This document shows, in pieces, positions 13,765 to 23,182 of a stretch of 64,000 bases of DNA. Under the pieces are notes generated by a model. The model was not told the DNA's origin. It ran no database searches and saw only the letters and a program-made list of their open reading frames with translations. Each line of letters begins with the position of its first letter. Within the stretch, counting starts at the first letter, position 1. The stretch comes from Streptomyces sp. NRRL S-455 (GTDB lineage: Bacteria > Actinomycetota > Actinomycetes > Streptomycetales > Streptomycetaceae). The position numbers and the translations under genes are program-made. Where the stretch lies: positions 1-64,000 of the forward strand of contig NZ_JOCT01000009.1 of NCBI RefSeq assembly GCF_000717875.1. The letters run 5' to 3'.

Positions 13765-15858
13765 TCAGCCGTTCTTGATGCGGTTGGTCAGCTCGGTGAC
13801 CTGGTTGTAGATGGAGCGGCGCTCGGCCATCAGGTTGCGGATCTTGCGGTCCGCGTGCATGACCGTCGTGTGGTCGCGGCCGCCGAACAGTGCGCCGATC
13901 TTCGGCAGCGACAGGTCCGTGAGCTCACGGCACAGATACATGGCGATCTGCCGGGCCGTGACGAGCTGGCGGCCGCGCGAGCTGCCGCACAGGTCCTCGA
14001 CGGTGAGACCGAAGTAGTCGGCGGTCGCGCCCATGATGGCCGTCGAGGTGATCTCCGGCGTCGCGTCGTCGCCACCGGGGATCAGGTCCTTCAGCACGAT
14101 CTCCGTCAGGCCCAGGTCCACCGGCTGCCGGTTGAGCGAGGCGAACGCCGTGACCCGGATCAGCGCGCCCTCCAGCTCACGGATGTTGCGCGAGATCCGC
14201 GAGGCGATGAACTCCAGCACCTCCGGCGGGGCGTTCAGCTGCTCCTGCACCGCCTTCTTGCGGAGGATCGCGATCCGTGTCTCCAGCTCGGGCGGCTGGA
14301 CGTCCGTGATCAGACCCCACTCGAAACGGTTCCGCAGCCGGTCCTCCAGCGTCACCAGCTGCTTGGGCGGCCGGTCGCTGGAGAGCACGATCTGCTTGTT
14401 GGCGTTGTGGAGCGTGTTGAACGTGTGGAAGAACTCCTCCTGCGTCGATTCCTTGTCCGCCAGGAACTGGATGTCGTCGACGAGCAGGATGTCCATCTCG
14501 CGGTAGCGCTTGCGGAAGCTGTCGCCCTTGCCGTCGCGGATGGAGTTGATGAACTCGTTGGTGAACTCCTCCGAGCTCACGTACCGCACGCGCGTGCCCG
14601 GGTAGAGGCTGCGCGCGTAGTGCCCGATCGCGTGCAGCAGGTGCGTCTTGCCGAGTCCGGACTCCCCGTAGATGAACAGGGGGTTGTAGGCCTTCGCCGG
14701 TGCCTCGGCGACGGCCACCGCGGCCGCGTGCGCGAAGCGGTTGGAGGCGCCGATGACGAACGTGTCGAAGAGGTACTTCGGGTTCAGTCGCGCCGTGGGC
14801 TCACCCGGGCCGGTCGCCGGCGCGGGCTGCGCGGCCAGCGGGCCGGGCGCACCGGTCGTGGGCAGGTTCGGGCCGACGGGGCCACCGCGGTGCACGTGCC
14901 CGGAGCCGGGCGGGGGCTCGGGCAGTTCCCGGCGGACCGGGTCGCGCTGGTCGTATTCGGCGCGTGGCGGTTCGTAGTCGGAACGCGGTGGCTCGTAGGG
15001 ACGCTCCATGGACTGCGGGCGGTAGTCCTGGGAGGGGGAGCCGTACGTGTCCTGGGCGGGCGAGCCGTAGGAGTCCTGTGTGCCGTATGTGTCTTTGGAG
15101 CCGTAGGAGTCCTGGGGTGATCCGTATGCGTCCTGCGGGCTGTAGGAGTCCTGGGCGCGGTAGGAGTCCTGAGCCTTGTAGGAGTCCTGCGCGCCGTAGG
15201 AGTCCTGGCTCGGTGACGCGTACGGGTCACGCTCGGGGAAGCCCAGGCGCTGCTGCTGCCAGCCGTAGTCGTCGTGCGTCGGCCGCGGCCAGGAGCCGGG
15301 TTCGGGGCGCTGGTACTCGGACGGGTAGGCGGGACGGGCGGTGGGCAGTTGATCGCCGCGCTGATCTCCGCGCTGATCGCCGCGCTGATCTCCGCGCGTA
15401 GGCGGGAGCTGGTCGCCCGCGGTGCCCGGCAGCGGGTCGGCGCGGTGGCGGCCGTAGCCCTCGTACCCGTCGCGTTCCTGGCGCTCGTAGGCGTCGCGTT
15501 CCTGGCGCGCGGCCGGGATCTCGGGCTCTTCGTAGCGCGGCTGGGAGCGGGCCGGAGGCGCCGGCGTGGCCGGGGGCTCGCCGGCGGAGTCGTCGACGGT
15601 GATCGCGATCCGGATCGGGCGGCCGCACTCGCGGCTCAGCGTCTCGCTGACGACGGGTGCCAGGCGGCCTTCGAGCACACCCTTCGCGAACTCGTTCGGT
15701 ACGGCGAGCAGGGCGGTGTCCGCCACCAGCGCGAGCGGCTGGCAGCGCCGGATCCAGTGCTCGTCCTTCGCCTCGACCCCCTGGCCTCGACCCTCTCCGA
15801 GGAGCTGCTCCAATACGCGTGGCCACACTGCGGCAAGATCGGCAGGTACGTCAGCCAC
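13765..15858 (-). CDS. dnaA: Replication initiator DnaA
   Basis: 697 residues from a GTG at 15858. Domain I (1-90) for helicase/oligomer contacts; a very long domain II (about 95-355); domain III AAA+ with Walker A GESGLGKT (398-405) and Walker B LLVDD (458-462); domain IV (605-697) with the DNA-binding signature [14 protein letters not shown]. It binds the boxes in oriC and melts the origin. Domain II holds two simple repeats: RGDQ four times (155-170) and about ten QDSY-like units (217-278); Streptomyces DnaA is known for a long domain II, and published ones are near 650 residues, so this is on the long side. It is transcribed toward oriC, against replication. Confidence 0.98.
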   Translation of the reverse strand: MADVPADLAAVWPRVLEQLLGEGRGQGVEAKDEHWIRRCQPLALVADTALLAVPNEFAKGVLEGRLAPVVSETLSRECGRPIRIAITVDDSAGEPPATPAPPARSQPRYEEPEIPAARQERDAYERQERDGYEGYGRHRADPLPGTAGDQLPPTRGDQRGDQRGDQRGDQLPTARPAYPSEYQRPEPGSWPRPTHDDYGWQQQRLGFPERDPYASPSQDSYGAQDSYKAQDSYRAQDSYSPQDAYGSPQDSYGSKDTYGTQDSYGSPAQDTYGSPSQDYRPQSMERPYEPPRSDYEPPRAEYDQRDPVRRELPEPPPGSGHVHRGGPVGPNLPTTGAPGPLAAQPAPATGPGEPTARLNPKYLFDTFVIGASNRFAHAAAVAVAEAPAKAYNPLFIYGESGLGKTHLLHAIGHYARSLYPGTRVRYVSSEEFTNEFINSIRDGKGDSFRKRYREMDILLVDDIQFLADKESTQEEFFHTFNTLHNANKQIVLSSDRPPKQLVTLEDRLRNRFEWGLITDVQPPELETRIAILRKKAVQEQLNAPPEVLEFIASRISRNIRELEGALIRVTAFASLNRQPVDLGLTEIVLKDLIPGGDDATPEITSTAIMGATADYFGLTVEDLCGSSRGRQLVTARQIAMYLCRELTDLSLPKIGALFGGRDHTTVMHADRKIRNLMAERRSIYNQVTELTNRIKNG

Positions 15859-16232
15859 AGGGCACGCTCTCTCGCAGGTCCCACGAACGTGTGGTTCTGG
15901 GACGGGTTGGGATCCAAGACGGATTTCGCAGGGACAAGGGAACGAATCGGAGTTCCGTCACGGTAGTCAGGGCGGCCGGTAGGGTTCAAGTTGTTGTCCC
16001 CAGCCTGTGGACAAGTGTCTCCGGGCGGGTGCCGGTTTGACCGGATGGCGTAGCCGCGCGTACCGTAACCAGGTCGAGTTGTCGATGGCTGCTGCCGCCT
16101 GCCTCCGATGGGCACAGATCATTTGGGTGATCGGTAAGCGGTGCACTCGGGCGTAACTGCGAGCTACTCGTGGGCGCACGGTGACAGCCAGGACGGCACC
16201 CCGCAACTACCGATTTCTTCTGGAGCCCCCGA
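15859..16232. promoter_or_regulatory. Divergent dnaA/rpmH promoter region
   Basis: 374 bp between the dnaA start (minus) and the rpmH start (plus). It contains two DnaA boxes in inverted orientation (15994-16014, listed separately) in the dnaA half. The rpmH-proximal half (16090-16230) has no gene and should carry the promoter of the rpmH-rnpA run; GAGCTACT (16162-16169) is in a reasonable -10 area but I cannot prove it. Confidence 0.6.
15994..16014. promoter_or_regulatory. Inverted pair of DnaA boxes in the dnaA promoter
   Basis: TTGTCCCCA (15994-16002, one mismatch) and TGTGGACAA (16006-16014, exact reverse consensus) face each other with a 3-bp spacer, 136 bp upstream of the dnaA start codon. 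A DnaA-box pair at the dnaA promoter is the known means of dnaA autoregulation in Streptomyces. Confidence 0.85.
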
Positions 16233-16370
16233 GTGAGCAAGCGCACCTTCCAGCCGAACAACCGTCGTCGCGCGAAGACCCACGGCTTTCGGCTGCGTAT
16301 GCGCACCCGTGCCGGCCGCGCGATTCTCGCGTCCCGCCGTAGCAAGGGTCGCGCCCGTCTGTCCGCCTGA
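16233..16370 (+). CDS. rpmH: 50S ribosomal protein L34
   Basis: 45 residues from GTG, sequence [20 protein letters not shown] followed by [10 protein letters not shown] and [10 protein letters not shown], a full match to the L34 pattern of a very basic peptide with the RTFQPN start. It is the first gene of the rightward block and is 21 bp upstream of rnpA, the universal rpmH-rnpA pairing. It lies among domain I/III helices of 23S rRNA in the large subunit. Confidence 0.99.
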   Translation: MSKRTFQPNNRRRAKTHGFRLRMRTRAGRAILASRRSKGRARLSA

Positions 16371-16391
16371 TCCCGATCAGGTCATGACGTC

Positions 16392-16763
16392 GTGCTGCCC
16401 ACCGAGAACCGGCTGAGGCGGCGCGAGGACTTCGCGACCGCGGTACGGCGAGGGCGTCGGGCAGGACGCCCGCACCTCGTCGTCCACCTTCGAAGCGGTG
16501 CAACGGACCCGCATGCGCCTGGGGAGAGCGCTCCCCCGACGCGTGCGGGTTTCGTCGTGAGCAAGGCCGTGGGTGGCGCGGTCGTACGCAACAAAGTGAA
16601 GCGCAGGCTTCGCCACCTGATGCGTGAGCGGGTCGCCCAGCTGCCCCCCGGTAGCCTGGTAGTCGTACGAGCGCTGCCCGGAGCGGGCGACGCCGACCAC
16701 GCACAGCTGGCCCGAGACCTGGATGCCGCTTTCCAGCGGCTGCTGGGAGGGGGCGCGCGATGA
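16392..16763 (+). CDS. rnpA: Ribonuclease P protein component
   Basis: 123 residues from GTG. Starts [21 protein letters not shown], has the substrate-leader binding cleft region and the conserved basic RNR-type helix [13 protein letters not shown]. It binds the catalytic RNase P RNA and helps select the 5' leader of precursor tRNAs. The stop overlaps the yidD start by 4 bases (ATGA at 16760), so rnpA and yidD are translationally coupled. Confidence 0.97.
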   Translation: MLPTENRLRRREDFATAVRRGRRAGRPHLVVHLRSGATDPHAPGESAPPTRAGFVVSKAVGGAVVRNKVKRRLRHLMRERVAQLPPGSLVVVRALPGAGDADHAQLARDLDAAFQRLLGGGAR

Positions 16764-17134
16764 AGTACCCGCTGCTGGCCCTGATCAAGCTCTACCAGTG
16801 GACGATCAGTCCGCTGCTGGGGCCGGTCTGCAAGTACTACCCGTCGTGCTCGCACTACGGCTACACGGCCATCGACCGGCACGGTGCCATCAAGGGAACG
16901 GCACTCACGGCCTGGCGCCTCCTGCGGTGCAATCCGTGGTCGCTGGGCGGTGTGGACCATGTCCCGCCGCGCAAGCGCCCGCGGTGGCACGAGATGCTGC
17001 GTAACGCGTGGCGTGCACGCAAGGGCGGGCCCTCCGCCGCCGCACCGGCCACCGAGGGACAGACTTCTCCCACAAGTCAGTCCAGTCCCTCGAGCCCGGC
17101 CGCAGAGACACCGTCCCATGCCCAAGGAGCATGA
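16760..17134 (+). CDS. yidD: Membrane protein insertion efficiency factor YidD
   Basis: 124 residues. The N-terminal 80 match YidD (about 80 residues in most bacteria): [35 protein letters not shown] and [15 protein letters not shown], with the family cysteines. The remaining ~40 residues are a Ser/Ala/Pro-rich extension typical of Streptomyces. It is a peripheral membrane protein thought to aid YidC-dependent insertion. It overlaps rnpA by 4 bases and lies 3 bp before yidC, so the three are probably cotranscribed. Confidence 0.95.
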   Translation: MKYPLLALIKLYQWTISPLLGPVCKYYPSCSHYGYTAIDRHGAIKGTALTAWRLLRCNPWSLGGVDHVPPRKRPRWHEMLRNAWRARKGGPSAAAPATEGQTSPTSQSSPSSPAAETPSHAQGA

Positions 17135-17137
17135 TTA

Positions 17138-18418
17138 GTGGACACGATTGCCAGCCTCTTCAGCTTCATCACCACACCCGTCTCCTGGGTCATCGTCCAG
17201 TTCCACACGGTGTACGGGGCCATCTTCGGCCCTGACACCGGTTGGGCCTGGGGCCTGTCGATCGTGTCCCTGGTGATCCTGATCCGTATCTGCCTGATCC
17301 CGCTCTTCGTGAAGCAGATCAAGGCGACTCGGGCCATGCAGACGCTCCAGCCCGAGATGAAGAAGATCCAGGAGCGCTACAAGAACGACAAGCAGCGTCA
17401 GTCCGAAGAGATGATGAAGCTGTACAAGGACACGGGGACCAACCCGCTGTCCTCGTGCCTTCCCATCCTGGCGCAGTCCCCGTTCTTCTTCGCTCTGTAC
17501 CACGTGCTCAACAGCATCGCGTCGAACGACACCATCGGCGTGATCAACGAGAACCTGCTCCAGAGCGCGCAGAAGGCGCACATCGTCGGTGCGCCGCTGG
17601 CGGTGAAGTTCACCGACAGCTCGTCGAAGGTGGAAGCACTCGGTGCTTCGCTCACCGACGTCCGCGTGGTCACCGCCGTCATGATCGTCCTGATGTCGGC
17701 GTCGCAGTTCTTCACTCAGCGCCAGCTCATGACGAAGAACGTCGACACCACGGTGAAGACGCCGTTCATGCAGCAGCAGAAGATGCTGATGTACATCTTC
17801 CCGGTCATGTTCGCCGTCTTCGGCATCAACTTCCCCGTCGGTGTCCTCGTGTACTGGCTGACCACCAACGTGTGGACCATGGGCCAGCAGATGTACGTCA
17901 TCCGCAACAACCCGACCCCGGGTTCCAAGGCTCAGGCCGAGTACCTGGAGCGCCTGACCAAGCACGTGGCGCAGCACAGCAAGGTCAGCCGGCGTCGTGA
18001 CCGGGCCATCGTCAAGGCGATCGTCGCCAAGGGACGCGACCGCAACGAGTTCGAGCGCAAGTTCGTCAACGGCCTCAGCAAGGCCGGTCTCGCAGCCCAG
18101 GCCGACGGCACGGTGATCAAGAGCGAACCCGCTGCCGCCGCTCAGGCCGAGGACGGAGCGCCGATCACCACCGGCACTCCCAAGCGTCAGCAGCCCAAGC
18201 GGCAGAGCAAGGCGCAGCGACAGTCCGGTGCCGCGAAGGCGGCCGGTGACCACCACGAGTCCAAGACGTCGCTGACCAAGTCCGACGAGCCCGAGGATGC
18301 CAAGCCCGCAGCCGCTGCCAAGAAGGGCGGAGCGAAGCCCGCCGGCGGTACCCGCAGCAAGGCCCAGTCCGGACAGCGCAAGGGTCCGCAGCGGCCCAAG
18401 TCCCCGTCCAAGAAGTAA
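17138..18418 (+). CDS. yidC: Membrane protein insertase YidC (Oxa1 family)
   Basis: 426 residues from GTG, AAGGAG 11 bases upstream. The 60KD_IMP core (residues 20-270) has five predicted membrane segments, among them [20 protein letters not shown] with the conserved hydrophilic-groove Arg, a cytoplasmic hairpin rich in Lys/Gln/Glu ([20 protein letters not shown]), and [20 protein letters not shown]. The ~150-residue C-terminal tail is Lys/Ala/Gln-rich and can contact the ribosome. It inserts membrane proteins with or without SecYEG. No lipoprotein signal, as usual for Gram-positive-type YidC with a short N-terminus. Confidence 0.97.
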   Translation: MDTIASLFSFITTPVSWVIVQFHTVYGAIFGPDTGWAWGLSIVSLVILIRICLIPLFVKQIKATRAMQTLQPEMKKIQERYKNDKQRQSEEMMKLYKDTGTNPLSSCLPILAQSPFFFALYHVLNSIASNDTIGVINENLLQSAQKAHIVGAPLAVKFTDSSSKVEALGASLTDVRVVTAVMIVLMSASQFFTQRQLMTKNVDTTVKTPFMQQQKMLMYIFPVMFAVFGINFPVGVLVYWLTTNVWTMGQQMYVIRNNPTPGSKAQAEYLERLTKHVAQHSKVSRRRDRAIVKAIVAKGRDRNEFERKFVNGLSKAGLAAQADGTVIKSEPAAAAQAEDGAPITTGTPKRQQPKRQSKAQRQSGAAKAAGDHHESKTSLTKSDEPEDAKPAAAAKKGGAKPAGGTRSKAQSGQRKGPQRPKSPSKK

Positions 18419-18433
18419 GAAGGAGTCCATCCC

Positions 18434-18946
18434 GTGACGGAAGGCACCACCTCCGCCGCTGCCGAGGGTGCAGACACCCTGACTCGCCTGGAGCAGGAGG
18501 GCGAGATCGCTGCGGACTACCTGGAGGGTCTGCTCGACATCGCCGACCTCGACGGCGACATCGACATGGACGTCGAGGCAGACCGTGCCTCCGTCTCGAT
18601 CATCAGCGACACGGGCAGCCGTGACCTGCAGAAGCTGGTCGGCCGTGACGGTGAGGTACTGGAGGCGCTCCAGGAGCTCACCCGTCTGGCCGTGCATCGG
18701 GAGACCGGTGACCGCAGCCGTCTGATGCTCGACATCGCGGGATACCGCGCCCGGAAGCGCTCCGAGCTGTCCGAGCTGGGCGCCAAGGCCGCCGCCGAAG
18801 CCAAGAGCAGCGGTGAGGCTGTGAAGCTGCAGCCGATGACGCCGTTCGAGCGCAAGGTCGTGCACGACGCGGTCAAGGCCGCGGGTCTGCGCAGCGAGTC
18901 CGAGGGCGAGGAGCCGCAGCGCTTCGTCGTCGTGCTGCCGGCCTGA
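18434..18946 (+). CDS. jag: Jag/KhpB RNA-binding protein (KH and R3H domains)
   Basis: 170 residues from GTG, RBS AAGAAGGAG. N-terminal acidic segment, then a KH domain (about 45-105, with GRDGEVLEALQELTRLAVHR as the GxxG-type loop and helix) and a C-terminal R3H domain (MTPFERKVVHDAVKAAGLRSES). It binds RNA and in other Gram-positives influences cell division and elongation with KhpA. It starts 15 bp after yidC, the usual yidC-jag order. The Jag_N domain found in firmicutes is absent. Confidence 0.93.
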   Translation: MTEGTTSAAAEGADTLTRLEQEGEIAADYLEGLLDIADLDGDIDMDVEADRASVSIISDTGSRDLQKLVGRDGEVLEALQELTRLAVHRETGDRSRLMLDIAGYRARKRSELSELGAKAAAEAKSSGEAVKLQPMTPFERKVVHDAVKAAGLRSESEGEEPQRFVVVLPA

Positions 18947-18964
18947 TCGGCCTCTACGTTTTCC

Positions 18965-18993
18965 CGGCCCCGTCTGTTGCGCAGGCGGGGCCG
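18965..18993 (+). terminator. Hairpin after jag
   Basis: 12-bp stem (18965-18976 with 18982-18993, one G-T wobble) around a 5-base loop, 18 bp after the jag stop, followed only by AACTTTG. It likely ends the rpmH-to-jag transcript, although the T-tract is weak. Confidence 0.65.
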
Positions 18994-19073
18994 AACTTTG
19001 TCAGCCTGATAGTTCTGGTGGTTCTGTCGTCGGCGCCGGGTGCGCCTGACGCGGTACGGAAGGACGGTCCCCC

Positions 19074-19790
19074 GTGACGGAGGCAGCGGAGCTTCCCCCC
19101 GCGCCCGAGCAGGCGCGCGAGGTGTTCGGCGATCGCTTCGCGGATGCGGTGCGGTACGCCGAGCTGCTCGCTGAGGCGGGCGTGCAGCGCGGTCTTATCG
19201 GCCCGCGTGAAGTGCCCCGCCTCTGGCAGCGGCACCTGCTGAACTGCGCGGTGCTCTCGGAGGTCGTGCCCGAGGGCGTGACGGTGTGCGATGTCGGCTC
19301 GGGTGCCGGTCTCCCGGGCATTCCGCTGGCGCTGGTCCGGGAGGACCTGAAGATCACGCTGCTGGAGCCGTTGCTGCGGCGTACCAACTTCCTCACCGAG
19401 GTCGTCGAGCTGCTCGGCCTCGATCATGTGACCGTCGTGCGGGGCCGTGCCGAGGAGGTCATGGGGAAGATCCAGCCCGTCCACGTCGTGACGGCCCGAG
19501 CCGTCGCGCCGCTCGACCGTCTCGCGACCTGGGGCATCCCGCTGCTGCGGCCCTACGGGGAGATGCTCGCCCTCAAGGGGGACGCCGCCGAGGAGGAGCT
19601 GAAGAGCGCGTCGGCGGCCCTGAACAAACTGGGTGCGGTGGGAACGTCCATCCTGCATGTCGGTGAGGGTGTGGTGGACCCGATGTCCACGGTCGTCCGG
19701 GTTGAGGTCGGGGAGAGCCCCGGAGGCGTGCGCTTCGCGGCGAAGCGCGCCAAGGCGGCTCGCACGGGTCGCACGCGCCGACGGCGCTGA
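19074..19790 (+). CDS. rsmG: 16S rRNA (guanine-N7) methyltransferase RsmG
   Basis: 238 residues from GTG. SAM-dependent Rossmann methyltransferase: motif I CDVGSGAGLPGIPLAL, motif II LLEPLLRRTNFL, the acidic VVRGRAEE, and TARAVAPLDRLATWGIPLL. It makes m7G527 in the 530 loop of 16S rRNA; loss confers low-level streptomycin resistance and, in Streptomyces, can alter antibiotic production. Its position before parA is conserved. A basic tail (KRAKAARTGRTRRRR) ends the protein. Confidence 0.97.
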   Translation: MTEAAELPPAPEQAREVFGDRFADAVRYAELLAEAGVQRGLIGPREVPRLWQRHLLNCAVLSEVVPEGVTVCDVGSGAGLPGIPLALVREDLKITLLEPLLRRTNFLTEVVELLGLDHVTVVRGRAEEVMGKIQPVHVVTARAVAPLDRLATWGIPLLRPYGEMLALKGDAAEEELKSASAALNKLGAVGTSILHVGEGVVDPMSTVVRVEVGESPGGVRFAAKRAKAARTGRTRRRR

Positions 19791-19883
19791 TCCGTCCTGC
19801 GGACGAGACGTACTCCACACAAGCTGCCAAACCTATGCATGCCGGAGTGTCGCGACGTTTGGGCTCCGGCTGCTGTGCATCGT

Positions 19884-19897
19884 GTTTCACGTGAAAC
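19884..19897. other. parS: parS site (exact), upstream of parA
   Basis: Exact GTTTCACGTGAAAC, the ParB-binding centromere of Streptomyces. It lies in the rsmG-parA spacer, so ParB bound here could also repress parAB. Confidence 0.95.
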
Positions 19898-19992
19898 GTC
19901 GCTCACTGCTGCACGGCATCATCAGTCGTGGTCGCGCTGCGGCCGAACCCCGTGACCGCAAGCCTCTGGGTTCACTCGATGAGGGAACTGAG

Positions 19993-20019
19993 TTGTCCAC
20001 AGAGGTGGATTTCTCCACA
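19993..20019. promoter_or_regulatory. Two DnaA boxes upstream of parA
   Basis: TTGTCCACA (19993-20001, exact consensus) and TTCTCCACA (20011-20019, one mismatch), same orientation and 18 bp start to start, 37 bp before the chosen parA start. Direct reading of the sequence; regulation of parAB by DnaA is an inference. Confidence 0.65.
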
Positions 20020-20055
20020 GATCGCCAGGCCTCACTGGTTCACGACCCCGAAGGC

Positions 20056-21132
20056 ATGGGAGGCTCTGTTCATTGCGAGCCTGAAGTCGAGGAGAGTGAA
20101 TCCTTGCGGTCCGACGCCAACATCGCGGGACCGATGACCGATCCGGTCCCCGGTCCCCGTACCGAGTCGATGGGGGCGGATGTTTCACGTGAAACGCCGC
20201 CTCCGATGGACGACACTCCCATCGGTCGTGCTGCCCAACTGGCGGTGGAGGCTCTGGGCCGCGCCGGCGAGGGTCTGCCACGGCCCGAGCAGACCCGAAT
20301 CATCGTGGTCGCCAACCAGAAGGGCGGTGTGGGCAAGACGACGACGACCGTCAACCTTGCCGCGTCTCTGGCCGTACATGGGGCCAGGGTTCTGGTGGTC
20401 GACCTCGACCCACAGGGCAATGCGTCCACCGCGCTGGGTATCGACCATCACGCCGAGGTCCCGTCCATCTACGACGTGTTGGTGGAGAGCAAGCCGCTCT
20501 CCGAGGTCGTCCAGCCGGTCCCCGATGTCGAAGGCCTCTTCTGCGCCCCCGCCACGATCGATCTCGCCGGTGCGGAGATCGAGCTGGTGTCTCTGGTGGC
20601 AAGGGAGAGCCGGCTGCAGCGCGCCATCCAGGCGTACGAGCAGCCGTTGGACTACATCCTCATTGACTGTCCGCCCTCGCTCGGTCTCCTGACGGTCAAT
20701 GCGTTGGTGGCGGGCCAGGAGGTCCTGATCCCGATCCAGTGTGAGTACTACGCGCTGGAGGGCCTGGGGCAGCTGTTGCGCAACGTCGACCTGGTGCGAG
20801 GCCACCTCAACCCCGCCCTGCATGTGTCGACCATCCTGCTCACCATGTACGACGGCCGGACGCGTCTCGCTTCGCAGGTCGCGGAAGAGGTGCGCACCCA
20901 CTTCGGTGACGAGGTCCTGCGGACGAGCATTCCCCGCTCCGTCCGTATCTCCGAGGCGCCGAGCTACGGGCAGACGGTATTGACTTACGATCCTGGATCG
21001 AGTGGTGCCCTCTCCTATCTTGAGGCGGCACGAGAGATCGCGCTGAAGGGTGTTGGGGTCAGTTATGACGCGACCCACGCCCACATCGGCGCACAGCAGA
21101 ACGATCCGAGCATGGTGGAGGGCATCCAGTGA
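20056..21132 (+). CDS. parA: Chromosome partitioning ATPase ParA
   Basis: 358 residues if the ATG at 20056 is used. The frame is open 140 codons further upstream, but that part overlaps rsmG, a parS and two DnaA boxes. A TTG at 20104 with GAGGAG 9 bases upstream is a serious alternative (342 residues). Deviant Walker A KGGVGKTT at 89-96, Walker A' DLDPQGNAS, and Walker [13 protein letters not shown]. It is the nucleoid-binding motor which, with ParB-parS, segregates chromosomes during sporulation and interacts with the hyphal-tip polarisome. A parS lies inside the gene (20182-20195), coding VSRET at 43-47. It overlaps parB by 4 bases. Confidence 0.95.
   Translation: MGGSVHCEPEVEESESLRSDANIAGPMTDPVPGPRTESMGADVSRETPPPMDDTPIGRAAQLAVEALGRAGEGLPRPEQTRIIVVANQKGGVGKTTTTVNLAASLAVHGARVLVVDLDPQGNASTALGIDHHAEVPSIYDVLVESKPLSEVVQPVPDVEGLFCAPATIDLAGAEIELVSLVARESRLQRAIQAYEQPLDYILIDCPPSLGLLTVNALVAGQEVLIPIQCEYYALEGLGQLLRNVDLVRGHLNPALHVSTILLTMYDGRTRLASQVAEEVRTHFGDEVLRTSIPRSVRISEAPSYGQTVLTYDPGSSGALSYLEAAREIALKGVGVSYDATHAHIGAQQNDPSMVEGIQ
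20182..20195. other. parS: parS site (exact) inside parA
   Basis: Exact GTTTCACGTGAAAC in the parA coding sequence, read as Val-Ser-Arg-Glu-Thr in the disordered N-terminal region ahead of the ATPase domain. Confidence 0.95.
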
Positions 21133-22229
21133 GCGAGCGACGGAGGGGGCTGGGCCGTGGTCTGGGCGCACTGATCCCTGCCGCACCGACGGAGAAGTCG
21201 GTGGCCCAGGCTGCGGCGGGGAACACCGCTTCGACATCCCCCGCGGCAGTGCCCGCGCTGCCGAACGACCGTGGAGTGGCTGCGGCGAAGGTGGCGACAC
21301 TGCCGACTGTTTCACGTGAAACGGAGGAGCCGGCCCAGCCCGGTGCTCCCGCCGTGCCTGCGGCACCCGTCGGTGCGCACTTCGCCGAGATCCCCCTCGA
21401 CGCCATCACGCCGAATCCGAGGCAGCCGCGTGAGGTGTTCGATGAGGACGCTCTGGCCGAACTCATCACCTCCATCAAGGAAGTGGGACTCCTCCAGCCG
21501 GTTGTCGTCCGGCAGGTGGGTCCGGCCAGCTATGAGCTGATCATGGGTGAGCGCCGCTGGCGGGCCTGCCGCGAGGCGGGGCTGGAGGCGATCCCGGCGA
21601 TCGTACGGGCCACGGACGACGAGAAGCTCCTCCTGGACGCCCTGCTGGAGAACCTGCACCGGGCCCAGCTGAACCCACTGGAAGAGGCAGCCGCCTACGA
21701 CCAGTTGCTGCGGGACTTCAACTGCACGCACGATCAGCTGGCGGATCGCATCGGCCGATCCCGTCCGCAGGTCTCCAACACCTTGCGCTTGCTGAAGCTT
21801 TCGCCCGCTGTGCAGCGCCGGGTCGCTGCCGGGGTGCTCTCCGCCGGCCACGCGCGGGCACTGCTGTCCGTCGAGGACTCGGAGGAGCAGGACAGGCTGG
21901 CGCACCGCATCGTGGCTGAAGGGCTCTCGGTGCGGGCCGTCGAGGAGATCGTGACCTTGATGGGGTCGCGGCCCCAGAAGGCCCAGCGGCCCAAGGGCCC
22001 GCGTGCCGGTGCCCGAGTTTCTCCCGCGCTGTCGGAGCTCGCCACGCGGCTCTCAGACCGCTTTGAGACGCGCGTGAAGGTCGACCTGGGACAGAAGAAG
22101 GGCAAGATCACCGTCGAGTTCGCTTCCATGGAGGACCTCGAGCGGATCCTCGGCTCACTCGCTCCCGGCGAGGGGCCCGTCCTGCAGAAGAGCCTCCTGG
22201 AGGGCGACGCCGACGAGAGCGAGTCCTGA
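21129..22229 (+). CDS. parB: Chromosome partitioning protein ParB
   Basis: 366 residues from a GTG overlapping the parA stop (GTGA). N-terminal ParA-stimulating peptide with basic residues ([16 protein letters not shown]), a linker, then the ParB/Srx CTP-binding domain (about 85-175) with GERRWRA at 140-146 and ENLHR at 174-178, a helix-turn-helix that reads parS ([20 protein letters not shown]), and the C-terminal dimerisation domain. It loads at parS as a CTP-dependent sliding clamp and spreads near oriC. A parS lies within the gene (21309-21322), coding VSRET at 61-65. Confidence 0.97.
   Translation: MSERRRGLGRGLGALIPAAPTEKSVAQAAAGNTASTSPAAVPALPNDRGVAAAKVATLPTVSRETEEPAQPGAPAVPAAPVGAHFAEIPLDAITPNPRQPREVFDEDALAELITSIKEVGLLQPVVVRQVGPASYELIMGERRWRACREAGLEAIPAIVRATDDEKLLLDALLENLHRAQLNPLEEAAAYDQLLRDFNCTHDQLADRIGRSRPQVSNTLRLLKLSPAVQRRVAAGVLSAGHARALLSVEDSEEQDRLAHRIVAEGLSVRAVEEIVTLMGSRPQKAQRPKGPRAGARVSPALSELATRLSDRFETRVKVDLGQKKGKITVEFASMEDLERILGSLAPGEGPVLQKSLLEGDADESES
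21309..21322. other. parS: parS site (exact) inside parB
   Basis: Exact GTTTCACGTGAAAC in the parB linker-coding region, again in the frame giving Val-Ser-Arg-Glu-Thr. Confidence 0.95.
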
Positions 22230-22262
22230 GCCTCCGACAGGAGCGTCCTCTGCGTCTCCGGC

Positions 22263-22312
22263 AGAGCGGGCTGTGTCCGGTGTGTGCCGGAACATGGCCC
22301 GCTCTTTCCTTT
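22263..22312 (+). terminator. Intrinsic terminator after parB
   Basis: Stem AGAGCGGGC (22263-22271) with GCCCGCTCT (22297-22305), an inner CCGG/CCGG helix in the loop, then TTTCCTTTCT. It lies 33 bp after the parB stop and closes the parAB transcript. Confidence 0.85.
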
Positions 22313-22404
22313 CTGGCGGTTTCGATGGAATCACATCGTGGATACGATGCGTTCGAGTACGGCGCAACCCACCCGGCAGCACCTCTGAGAGGAAGGCAGG
22401 GGCC

Positions 22405-22662
22405 ATGCGAACGATGAGCCGCACCGGACTGGTGAGCGCCGGTTTGGGGCTGGGGGCGGTCGGTGGCTTCATCGGCAGTCTCCTCAGGGAACGGAGCGCT
22501 CTGACAGCCGCCCGTGACGCTGCGGGCGAAGGAAGCGAGGAACAGCCTTCATGGGGCGCCGGCTCGTACCGCTCACACTGGACAACCTTCAGGACCTTCC
22601 CAAGCGCTGTCGCACGTGTGTCTTCTGGGAGCTCGACCCGGTCAGCGGTGAGGCTGCGGTAA
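22405..22662 (+). CDS. Possible small membrane protein overlapping the GNAT gene
   Basis: 85 codons from an ATG at 22405 with GAGGAAGG upstream. Residues 8-28 (GLVSAGLGLGAVGGFIGSLL) look like a membrane helix. Its last 112 bases overlap the start of the following GNAT gene in another frame, and the C-terminal part reads like out-of-frame sequence, so the true product, if any, may be only the first ~50 residues with a frameshift or annotation problem. Otherwise this is leader sequence of the GNAT gene. Confidence 0.3.
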   Translation: MRTMSRTGLVSAGLGLGAVGGFIGSLLRERSALTAARDAAGEGSEEQPSWGAGSYRSHWTTFRTFPSAVARVSSGSSTRSAVRLR

Positions 22663-23168
22663 AGGCGGGAACGCCTGCCTTGGAGAAGGAAGCCTGGATC
22701 TCAGCCGTCCTGCTGGACTGGGGATCCTGTGGTCGGGTCGTGTACGTGGACGATGTACCGGTGGGTTTCGTGCTCTACGCACCACCCGCCTATGTCCCGC
22801 GTTCCACGGCGTTCCCCACGAGCCCCCTGTCTCCGGACGCGGTTCAGCTGATGACCGCGTTCATCATTCCGGGCTATCAGGGGCAGGGTCTGGGCAGGGT
22901 GCTCGTCCAGACGGTCGCCAAGGATCTGCTGCGGCGGGGGTTCAAGGCGATCGAGGCGTTCGGAGACGCACGCTGGAAGGAACCGGCCTGTGTGCTGCCC
23001 GCCGAGCATCTCCTGGCGGTGGGCTTCAAAACGGTCCGACAGCACCACGCCTATCCCCGCCTCAGGCTGGAACTGAGGTCGACGCTCTCCTGGAAGGAAG
23101 ACGTCGAGATGGCGCTGGACCGGCTTCTGGGAGCCGTTCAGAAGGAACCGGCGCTGCGACCGCTGTAG
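22551..23168 (+). CDS. GNAT family N-acetyltransferase
   Basis: 205 residues from ATG with GAGGAA 10 bases upstream. The GNAT fold is visible as a beta-strand region (VVYVDDVPVGFVLYAPP), the acetyl-CoA P-loop IIPGYQGQGLGRVLV, and a C-terminal strand region ending with YPRLRLEL. An N-terminal CRTCVFWE segment with two Cys is unusual for a simple GNAT. It is the conserved gene between parB and trxA in Streptomyces. The substrate is unknown. Confidence 0.85.
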   Translation: MGRRLVPLTLDNLQDLPKRCRTCVFWELDPVSGEAAVKAGTPALEKEAWISAVLLDWGSCGRVVYVDDVPVGFVLYAPPAYVPRSTAFPTSPLSPDAVQLMTAFIIPGYQGQGLGRVLVQTVAKDLLRRGFKAIEAFGDARWKEPACVLPAEHLLAVGFKTVRQHHAYPRLRLELRSTLSWKEDVEMALDRLLGAVQKEPALRPL

Positions 23169-23182
23169 AGCAAGCAGACAAG

